In this document: positions 62,101 through 64,000 of the stretch, in pieces
How the letters are laid out: each line of letters starts with the position of its first letter
Position numbering within the stretch: position 1 is the stretch's first letter
Source: Mactra quadrangularis
Lineage: Eukaryota > Mollusca > Bivalvia > Venerida > Mactridae
Direction: 5' to 3'
Assembly: GCA_025267735.1 (NCBI GenBank)
Contig: CM046304.1
Coordinates: 1-64,000, forward strand
Length of the DNA stretch: 64,000 bases
Program-made: the position numbers and the translations under genes
Notes under the pieces: generated by a model
The model's database searches: none
Told to the model about the DNA's origin: nothing
What the model saw: only the letters and a program-made list of their open reading frames with translations

Positions 62101-64000
62101 TAGATGACATCACATTATACTTTTAGTATTACATTAATTTGTCAATTTTGGACTTAGTGAAAAAAATCAATCTTACAACAAAATTGACAAATCCCTTACA
62201 TGCATTCATTTAGATAAACAGTTTATGAAGTAGTTTGCATCTTAACATTTGATATTATGTGTTTTATATAGCGTACATCTGTAGTGCAGTATAATATTAG
62301 TTCATAGATGTGTTTATATACTAACTATAATAATTCTATTTCAAGTGTCAAATCATGAACAAATTTAAGGTGAATTTTAGTGTTAAAATTTGTGTAGTCT
62401 AACAATTAGGGCTGTCACGATATACTGGTATACAGGTATATTGCAATATGCAATATGTTCTTTCTATTGTTCATTCCATCTAACCTTAAGTTACAAGAAT
62501 TTAACCAATTGGGGTGCGTCACAGTCCCAAATGACCATAAATACTTACAGAGGCTATATTCTATCAATAGCTGCATGTAAGATTTGCAATGTTTCTGTTA
62601 AAAACAGCTGAGGCACAACAAATCTAAAAGCCCATAATATATCGTGGTACATATTGCAATATATCGCGATACGCTTCTGGTGTATCATGACAGCCCTACT
62701 AATAACTGTGATATTTTGATTGTTTTAAAGATTGGTTGTTAACAGACAAATACAGATTAGCCATATAGTGCCTGTTTTCTGAGTCAAATACACCCTTATT
62801 CTTGTGTAAGAGAACGCATTCAGTCACTGAGAAAGTATTCAGACTTTGACATTTGAGAAAGAAAGAACTGCATGTATACTAATTGCATTTATAATTATAA
62901 TGCTTTTGTAGTTTTCTTTGTGTAATGAATCATTTAGTTTAATTAACTTTATATAATTAATGCTCCAAATAAACGATGTAATGTTTTTGTTACAATTAAT
63001 TTTGTTATTCACTTACTGATTCTTATCAAAGTTCTTTTAATCACTTTTGTAACAAATGTTTTATTTGTGCGTAAATTCCTTTAATTTTCTTAATTGGTTC
63101 TAAATATGCATGAAATTATAACATTTTATACAAATATGAATAAATAATTTTTCATTAAATATTTCCTTTACTTAATTTTGATGTACAAATTTAATGAGAA
63201 ACACATTTTTAATAAGAAAAATATACATGTATGTATTCTCAATTAAATGCCTCCCTTCTAATGAGTCACTCCCCTTATTTAAAAAAAAGAAGGTTGACTA
63301 TGAACCATAGTTATGTTAATACATATTGTATTTTCACTATTTTTTGATACTCTAAGTAACAGCCATCTCCTTTTAGAAAATGTACTGCCCCTGGGGACAA
63401 TTAATAGAGACCCTTATATAGAAAATATACTGTCCCTTGGGACAACCAATAGAGACCCGTTTTTGAAAACTGAACTGCCCCTGGGGACTATAATAGAGAC
63501 CCACTTTTGAAAAATGAACTGCCCCTGGGGACAAATAATAGAGACCCACTTTTGAAAAATGAACTGCCCCTGGGGACAAATAATAGAGACCCACTTTTGG
63601 AAAATGTACAGCCTTCAGGGGCATTTAATAGTGGATATACGGTATGTCTTATTTGTTTTAAAAAGTTCAAAGCATAACTTTAATAATTGTTGCTACATCT
63701 ACTTTTACAGATAAAACAAGTTGCAGGACAGAACAAAAATGGTGATTCTTTGACATTATTTGTGAATGGACAGCTAACCAAGATTGTACCTGTTAAAATC
63801 AAACACCAAGGACATAATGAGAATATCCATGTTCATGTTGGCCACACCTCTGGAGGCGGGACTAGTACAAATGAAGGCAGAGTTGATAAAGTACCACCAT
63901 TTCAAGCACATGTTGTAGTAAATCCTCAACAAGGTGAAGCTGGTGATGGAATGGTTAAAGAAAAAGAAATCAGACAACTGGCTGCTGATATGTTACCAGG
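23021..64000 (+). CDS. TTC17: Tetratricopeptide repeat protein 17 (TTC17), 5' part, 21 exons in window
   Basis: In vertebrates TTC17 promotes actin polymerisation and ciliogenesis. Exons: 23021-23134, 23896-24040, 27777-27891, 28245-28470, 29595-29704, 30365-30512, 32059-32198, 33045-33211, 37386-37519, 38539-38643, 39371-39498, 40175-40370, 40608-40685, 41657-41881, 43127-43306, 43938-43989, 47480-47539 (uncertain), 51494-51568, 51861-51970, 52615-52779, 63711-64000+. All phases match, giving about 987 residues. Recognised by the signal peptide followed by THWVVMEDGK, by PYDLVAFMKQE, by EDRDTGLE, and by two TPR blocks (201-333 and 603-737), each opening with W-V-L-(Y/F)-N. A coiled-coil segment (SLQRTLNDLKDYQRKHD) lies at about 333-388. 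The vertebrate protein is about 1,140 residues, so the last TPR block should lie past the right edge. The 11-kb intron 20 could hide a small exon. Confidence 0.95.
23896..24040 (+). CDS. TTC17: TTC17 exon 2, with a duplicated upstream acceptor
   Basis: Encodes MDSVFNMKRPYDLVAFMKQE and a helical stretch, ending EDRDT in phase 1. The segment before the exon is a two-copy tandem duplication: ATGATTGTG starts at 23802 and 23852, and CTTTACAGAT(A/G)GACTCG follows in both. The first copy's AG is at 23841-23842. Using it would add 53 bp and shift the frame to an early stop, so the second AG (23894-23895) is the productive one. Confidence 0.9.
24206..24615 (+). mobile_element. Two tandem tRNA-derived SINE copies (family D)
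   Basis: The heads GTAGCGGAGGTATAATACGG (24212) and GTAGCAGAGGTATAATGCGA (24469) are followed by GGTAGAGTGTCCGCTTACGA and a B-box-like GTGGGTTCAAATCT. A third copy is at 56573-56720. Confidence 0.75.
24970..25284 (+). mobile_element. tRNA-derived SINE (family B), full length
   Basis: Head GCCTGATCAGTTGGTATTGC, B box GTGGGTTCAATTCC, body GGTTAACAGTTAAATCCAGA, tail AAACCCAACAAAAACAAAC. Confidence 0.85.
25516..26060 (+). repeat. 16-bp microsatellite-like array with degenerate flanks
   Basis: The core 25798-26010 has about 13 copies of CAGTGCAATACTTACA. Flanks are degenerate CAGTGCAA/CAGTACAG variants. Because 16 is not a multiple of 3, all three forward frames are open and encode the same 16-residue repeat; these are not genes. 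Confidence 0.95.
26061..26834. other. Intron 2 of TTC17, no recognisable feature
   Basis: AT-rich intronic sequence. I see no exon-like frame, tandem array or repeat shared with the rest of the window. Confidence 0.5.
26835..27241. mobile_element. MITE with GGGCTGTCAC ends (family H), copy 1
   Basis: Starts GGGCTGTCACAATACACCAG and ends GTATATCGTGACAGCCC. Other copies: 53001-53493, 62409-62696 (internal orientation reversed), and a fragment at 51601-51640. All flanks are TA-containing. Confidence 0.8.
27336..27733 (-). mobile_element. Family I element, copy 2
   Basis: Reverse-complement copy ending 43 bp before TTC17 exon 3. Flanks TAGACAGAA (as read on the element strand) and TAGACAATA match at 7 of 9 positions. 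Confidence 0.75.
28525..28815. mobile_element. Tc1/mariner-like MITE
   Basis: Ends ACAGTGGAACC / GGTTCCACTGT, flanked by TA. A matching right end alone occurs near 19809-19821 and a diverged left end near 60359. Confidence 0.65.
29268..29560 (+). mobile_element. tRNA-derived SINE (family C), full length
   Basis: Head GATGTTGGTAGCGCGCCGGG, B box GGGTTTGAATCCC, body ATAATATGGAGAAGTTTCTG, tail GACACGGCGTTAAATC. It ends 34 bp before TTC17 exon 5. Copies: 22275-22450 (tail), 32428-32560 (tail), 43705-43870 (-), 50068-50350, 52428-52585, 58155-58432 (-). Confidence 0.85.
29595..32198 (+). CDS. TTC17: TTC17 exons 5-7: first TPR block
   Basis: Exons 29595-29704, 30365-30512 and 32059-32198 encode about three TPR units. 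The first contains WVLYNMAAFYWRIKGD, the second VALISLANVLHRAQKSNEAA, and the third HFTLGNIYAVLGEYNKSV with ENTLKLQPDFEAA. Conserved TPR positions (W-Y-G-A-P spacing) are present. The C-terminal end leads into the coiled-coil exon 8 (33045-33211). Confidence 0.93.
29795..30050 (+). mobile_element. tRNA-derived SINE (family E), best copy
   Basis: Head CAGTGGTCCAGTGGTAGGAC, B-box-like GGGCTTGAACCCC, body GTAAATGGGTAGTGTGAGGA, end TTAAAACTGCACTT. Confidence 0.7.
30205..30290. repeat. Hairpin-forming sequence in TTC17 intron 6
   Basis: Arms CAGCAAAGAGCCTGGTC and GACCAGGCTCTTTGCTG (17 bp, perfect) enclose TGCCGACTTAACGCGTGCCGA. Probably a foldback repeat. Confidence 0.75.
30633..30930 (+). mobile_element. 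tRNA-derived SINE (family B), full length
   Basis: Head AGCTAGCTCAGTTGTCAGCA, B box GAGTTCGATTCC, tail GTTTAACACAACAAAAACAA. One of the best-preserved heads in the window. Confidence 0.88.
31036..31116. mobile_element. Small foldback repeat
   Basis: GGCTCAGTGCAAAACAGTAG opposes CCGTTTACGCACTAAGTCC. Related at 56342-56413 and, in part, 47385-47445 (GAGTTACGACTGTTTTGCGC). Confidence 0.6.
32218..32373 (+). mobile_element. Family A element, 5' part
   Basis: Starts TTAGCTGGATTTTTCAACAT 19 bp after the TTC17 exon 7 donor and stops within the body (GATAATAACTGCAACTCTA). Confidence 0.8.
32582..32976 (+). mobile_element. Family I element, copy 3
   Basis: Starts CAATCTTCGTAAACAGATAT and ends GGTTAATCAGATTG. 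Flanks TATTGCATT / CATTACATT match at 7 of 9 positions. It ends 68 bp before TTC17 exon 8. Confidence 0.75.
33399..33833. mobile_element. MITE with AGGGCTGCAA ends
   Basis: The left end AGGGCTGCAACAATTTGATT pairs with the right end GAATCATTGCAGCTCT. Inner GATTCGATA / TATCGAATC also pairs. It is non-coding, in TTC17 intron 8. Confidence 0.65.
34089..34306. mobile_element. PIF/Harbinger-type MITE (family G), copy 2
   Basis: 218 bp with perfect GGCCACAACAAGTTGATCAT-type ends, flanked by TTA on both sides. Confidence 0.85.
34801..35065 (+). mobile_element. tRNA-derived SINE (family B), decayed head
   Basis: Head CCTAGCTAGCTCAATGGGTA, body TTGACGGCTAAATCAGATTT. The tail is diverged. Confidence 0.7.
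35066..35810. other. TTC17 intron 8, no recognisable feature
   Basis: AT-rich intronic sequence. A 100-residue minus-strand open frame (35072-35374) lacks any recognisable motif or splice context. Confidence 0.5.
35815..36040 (-). mobile_element. Probable non-LTR retrotransposon 3' end, second copy
   Basis: Minus-strand similarity to 9285-9512 (TTTATTTAACAAGGCTACAC; ACATTTGGATAAATTC; TTACAAGTTATTTACAAT). Confidence 0.6.
36604..37385 (+). repeat. Degenerate tandem array of TCTATTTATAGCTCAA that ends in an exon acceptor
   Basis: Units of about 16 bp, often in 32-bp pairs with CACAATCTATT..., occur at 36604-36672 and 36843-37385. Many units keep TATTTATAG. The last TCTATTTATAG (37375-37385) is the TTC17 exon 9 acceptor. 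Confidence 0.92.
37386..37519 (+). CDS. TTC17: TTC17 exon 9, acceptor formed by a repeat unit
   Basis: The exon encodes EYCRMGGKDGKQVLMCSW and an acidic stretch to FPTNE; phases are 1 to 0. The acceptor TCTATTTATAG (37375-37385) is the last unit of a degenerate tandem array starting at 36843. The frame and homology (a Cys and Trp-containing segment after the coiled coil) support this acceptor. Confidence 0.88.
37520..38162. other. TTC17 intron 9, little content
   Basis: Contains one small foldback (37717-37818, GTAACCTGCAGTAA opposite TAATGCAGGTTATAC). Otherwise no feature seen. Confidence 0.5.
38163..38379. mobile_element. PIF/Harbinger-type MITE (family G), copy 3
   Basis: Left end GACCACAACAAGTTGATG (one mismatch); right end ATGATCAACTTGTTGTGGCC. 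The flanks no longer match well. Confidence 0.8.
38427..38526 (+). repeat. Two-copy 60-bp tandem duplication before TTC17 exon 10
   Basis: TATTACTTTCTAGATAACTC (38431) recurs as TATTACTTTCTGGACAACTT (38491). The duplication ends 12 bp before the exon 10 acceptor but does not include its AG. Confidence 0.75.
39047..39342 (+). mobile_element. Family A element just before TTC17 exon 11
   Basis: Sense copy from CTGGATTTTTCAACGAAAAC to ACATTTCTTGT, ending 28 bases before exon 11 (39371). Confidence 0.85.
39692..40035. mobile_element. MITE with CAGGGTTCGTACAGA ends
   Basis: Left CAGGGTTCGTACAGACCTTG; right TTCTGTACGAACCCTG. The inside is built from repeats of TTGAAAAGTGCTT. The CAGGG terminus is hAT-like. 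CTGCA occurs on both flanks, but an 8-bp duplication is not clear. Confidence 0.75.
40725..41390. repeat. Family R repeat and a second unclassified repeat
   Basis: 40725-40990 shares CAGGCGTCTTCCCCTCTTGA with 8990-9195. 41266-41390 shares TGTTAGAACTGGGAGAAC and TGTTCTGGCAGC with 46228-46353 (both +). Confidence 0.6.
41657..43306 (+). CDS. TTC17: TTC17 exons 14-15: second TPR block
   Basis: Exons 41657-41881 and 43127-43306 encode about three TPR units. They read WVLFNLAGLYYRIIGDSYNA, then PEVNLANVLYRWGRYDDALQ, then FIWGNIEWARKNYTGATYRY with ALEADPSNNDIL. This block resembles residues 201-333 closely in order and motif, so the protein contains an internal duplication. Both blocks start within four codons of an exon's 5' end. 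Confidence 0.93.
41954..42094. mobile_element. Short foldback element (family L), best preserved
   Basis: 141 bp with about 38-bp arms: GGGTGCGTTGCTTAAGCAAA opposite TTTGCTTAAGCAACACACCC. CTGGTACCC / GGGTACCA lies inside. Confidence 0.88.
42097..42353 (-). mobile_element. tRNA-derived SINE (family B), minus strand
   Basis: The reverse complement gives CCACCTATCTCAGTTGGTAG, a B box GTGGGTTCCATTCC, and the usual body. Confidence 0.8.
42354..43126. other. TTC17 intron 14, no clear feature
   Basis: Unique-looking intronic sequence. CCCGAGGCGTAAGGCCGAGG (43048-43067) is a short CG-rich spot without other support. Confidence 0.4.
44235..44445 (+). repeat. G-rich minisatellite
   Basis: About ten irregular units of GGGGAGGGGTCAGTATAAG (17-22 bp). 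G runs of 3-5 recur closely on the sense strand, in TTC17 intron 16. Confidence 0.9.
44611..45950. mobile_element. 1.34-kb DNA element with TACTGTATAGCGGG ends (family T)
   Basis: Left TACTGTATAGCGGGTATTAT and right AATAACCCGCTATACAGTA; inner CTGCGGGG / CCCCGCAG and TTGGCGG / CCGCCAA also pair. TA on both sides suits a Tc1/mariner-type duplication. No transposase frame is seen; the longest open frame (44863-45126) is not recognisable. It is richer in CpG than its surroundings. Confidence 0.75.
47160..47380 (+). mobile_element. tRNA-derived SINE (family F), single copy
   Basis: Head GGCCGTGGCGTAGTGGTTAG (A box), B box GCGGGTTCGAGCCCG, A-rich end AAAAAAAAAATC. No cloverleaf with a full acceptor stem is seen, so it is not called a functional tRNA. 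Confidence 0.75.
47480..47539 (+). CDS. TTC17: Possible TTC17 cassette exon 17: Cys-rich, 60 bp
   Basis: A 60-bp phase 1-1 open segment is bounded by ATTACCTAG and GTATGA. It encodes GNGHGMCGQCNACCNRCNKC, with the pattern C-x2-C-x2-C-C-x2-C-x2-C. Including or skipping it keeps the flanking frame (exon 16 ends in G; exon 18 starts TG), so it could be an alternative cassette. I do not recognise this motif in vertebrate TTC17. It rests only on splice signals, frame and composition. Confidence 0.5.
47560..48240. other. TTC17 intron 17, no clear feature
   Basis: T-rich tract at 47622-47700; otherwise unremarkable. Confidence 0.45.
48241..48595 (+). mobile_element. Family A element, full length
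   Basis: From AGTCGGATTTTTTAACGAAA to CACATTACATTTCTTGTT; sense orientation, mid-intron 17 of TTC17. Confidence 0.85.
48806..49010. mobile_element. PIF/Harbinger-type MITE (family G), copy 4
   Basis: 205 bp, TTA on both flanks, internal sequence in the opposite orientation to copies 1-3. Confidence 0.85.
49376..49562 (+). repeat. About 30-bp tandem repeat
   Basis: About six degenerate units of AAATTCATGCTAAAGGGCCT followed by TTATTTTTGTA. Confidence 0.8.
50068..50350 (+). mobile_element. tRNA-derived SINE (family C), full length
   Basis: Head GGGTTGGTAGTGCAGTTGGT, B box GGGTTCGAATCCTACC, tail GACACGGCGTTAATCCC. Confidence 0.85.
50700..51020 (+). repeat. Interspersed repeat (family J), copy 2
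   Basis: Sense similarity to 15460-15730 over about 270 bp, including ATGCTACAGTCCCAT and GGCTTCCCACA. Confidence 0.7.
51180..51430. repeat. TTCATGAA-rich degenerate repeat
   Basis: Many copies of GTTCATGAA / TTCATGAAC in both orientations in 250 bp, just before TTC17 exon 18. Confidence 0.75.
51633..51832 (+). mobile_element. Two family A 3' fragments filling TTC17 intron 18
   Basis: 51633-51699 and 51752-51832 each carry ATGGTCAGATCTTGATGAAA-type sequence and end ACATATCTTGT. The second ends 28 bases before exon 19 (51861). Confidence 0.8.
52428..52585 (+). mobile_element. tRNA-derived SINE (family C), internally deleted
   Basis: Head GACCCAGTTGGTAGCACGCC, B box GGGTTCGAAACC, tail GACACGGCATTAAACCC; the middle body is missing. 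It ends 29 bp before TTC17 exon 20. Confidence 0.8.
53001..53493. mobile_element. MITE with GGGCTGTCAC ends (family H), copy 2
   Basis: Left GGGCTGTCACAATTTACCGG; right TATGACAGCC. The internal segment matches 26835-27241 (CTACATAT..., CCTTAAG-type blocks). Confidence 0.7.
53494..55640. other. TTC17 intron 20, mostly unique AT-rich sequence
   Basis: Contains only the minus-strand LINE-like fragment at 54755-54900. No exon-like segment is evident. Confidence 0.5.
55645..55935 (+). repeat. 59-bp minisatellite
   Basis: About 4.7 units containing CTTTGGGTTAATTACTTTAA and TTTTAGTCCATTGTTGTTAA. Exact spacing of 59 bp is seen between 55741 and 55800. Confidence 0.85.
56573..56720 (+). mobile_element. 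tRNA-derived SINE (family D), third copy
   Basis: Head GTAGCTGAGGTATAATATGG, GGTAGAGTGTCTGCTTACGA, B box GGGTTCGAATCTC. Confidence 0.75.
56721..58154. other. TTC17 intron 20, no clear feature
   Basis: AT-rich, no repeat or exon recognised by eye. Confidence 0.45.
58155..58432 (-). mobile_element. tRNA-derived SINE (family C), minus strand
   Basis: Forward text GGGTTTAACGCCCTGTCAAC at the tail and CCCGGCGTGCTATTTAACTG at the head; full length. Confidence 0.8.
58433..59685. other. TTC17 intron 20, no clear feature
   Basis: AT-rich. Several AATAAA motifs occur but without a gene context. Confidence 0.45.
59686..59905 (-). repeat. About 48-bp minisatellite
   Basis: Five degenerate units of GCAATAAAGGTCAAGGTTAT followed by GTATTTGAAGCAGTTGACCTT. 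The open minus-strand frame through it is a repeat artefact. Confidence 0.85.
59906..61110. other. TTC17 intron 20, no clear feature
   Basis: AT-rich; a short GATAGATAGATAGAT tract at about 60003. No exon-like segment. Confidence 0.45.
61120..61194. repeat. Foldback repeat
   Basis: Arms GGCACGGTCTCAAAGCAAAA and TTTTGCTTTCGGACCATGCC continue inward through ACACTATA / TATAGTGT. The loop is ACATACATACGA. Confidence 0.8.
61677..61996 (+). mobile_element. Family A element, full length
   Basis: From TTAGCCGGATTTCAACGAAA to CACATTACATTTCTTGTT, sense orientation, TTC17 intron 20. Confidence 0.85.
62409..62696. mobile_element. MITE with GGGCTGTCAC ends (family H), copy 3
   Basis: 288 bp, GGGCTGTCACGATATACTGG to GTATCATGACAGCCC. 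The inner segment is in the opposite orientation to copy 1. Confidence 0.8.
62697..63374. other. TTC17 intron 20, no clear feature
   Basis: Very AT-rich; no repeat or exon seen. Confidence 0.45.
63375..63635 (+). repeat. 45-bp minisatellite before TTC17 exon 21
   Basis: Six units starting at 63385, 63430, 63475, 63519, 63564 and about 63609 (CTGCCCCTGGGGACAAATAA then TAGAGACCC). Since 45 is a multiple of 3, it opens a minus-strand frame of 15-residue repeats, which I reject as a gene. Confidence 0.9.
63711..64000 (+). CDS. TTC17: TTC17 exon 21, truncated by the window edge
   Basis: Opens after CTTTTACAG in phase 0 and stays open to the right edge (96 codons plus 2 bases). It reads IKQVAGQNKNGDSLTLFVNG, then a His/Gly-rich segment with HVHVGHTSGGG, then KEKEIRQLAADMLPG. 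This should correspond to the variable region before the C-terminal TPR block. The donor is not in the window. Confidence 0.85.
   Translation, partial: MKQVAGQNKNGDSLTLFVNGQLTKIVPVKIKHQGHNENIHVHVGHTSGGGTSTNEGRVDKVPPFQAHVVVNPQQGEAGDGMVKEKEIRQLAADMLP

Noticed and set aside
63373..63670. Minus-strand frames with a 15-residue repeat (FSKVGLYYLSPGAVH)
   Set aside because: They follow from a 45-bp minisatellite whose length is a multiple of 3.

Overview
The window is animal nuclear DNA: AT-rich, intron-rich and packed with short non-coding transposons. It carries two protein-coding genes in tandem on the + strand. The tRNA-derived SINEs, foldback elements and general style suggest a lophotrochozoan, most likely a mollusc such as a bivalve. 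That placement is inferred from repeat style only. No bacterial, phage, CRISPR or viral system is present.

Layout. Positions 1-563 are satellite-like repeats. Positions 564-3038 are non-coding upstream sequence with two DNA-element copies. Positions 3051-19984 are PNKP, the bifunctional polynucleotide 3'-phosphatase/5'-kinase of DNA break repair, read here as 17 coding exons with every reading phase matching. Positions 19985-23020 hold 3' flank and repeats. From 23021 to the right edge runs TTC17, a TPR protein with an N-terminal signal peptide. It has 21 coding exons in the window (one uncertain), and its 3' end lies outside.

The two genes have no obvious shared pathway. PNKP repairs DNA ends; TTC17 is linked in vertebrates to actin polymerisation and ciliogenesis. 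They are adjacent and co-oriented, about 3.0 kb apart.

The most interesting signals are at splice junctions. The 3' splice site of PNKP exon 4 is the last unit of an exactly 26-copy, 49-bp minisatellite whose every unit carries the same acceptor. TTC17 exon 9 has its acceptor at the end of a degenerate 16-bp repeat with the same property, and TTC17 exon 2 has a two-copy version. Separately, one interspersed family (called A here) has 12 copies or fragments, all in the sense orientation of both genes, and five end 14-30 bp before an exon. PNKP also has a possible mitochondrial-type N-terminal extension, and TTC17 has a possible Cys-rich 60-bp cassette exon. All repeat family letters are local labels.
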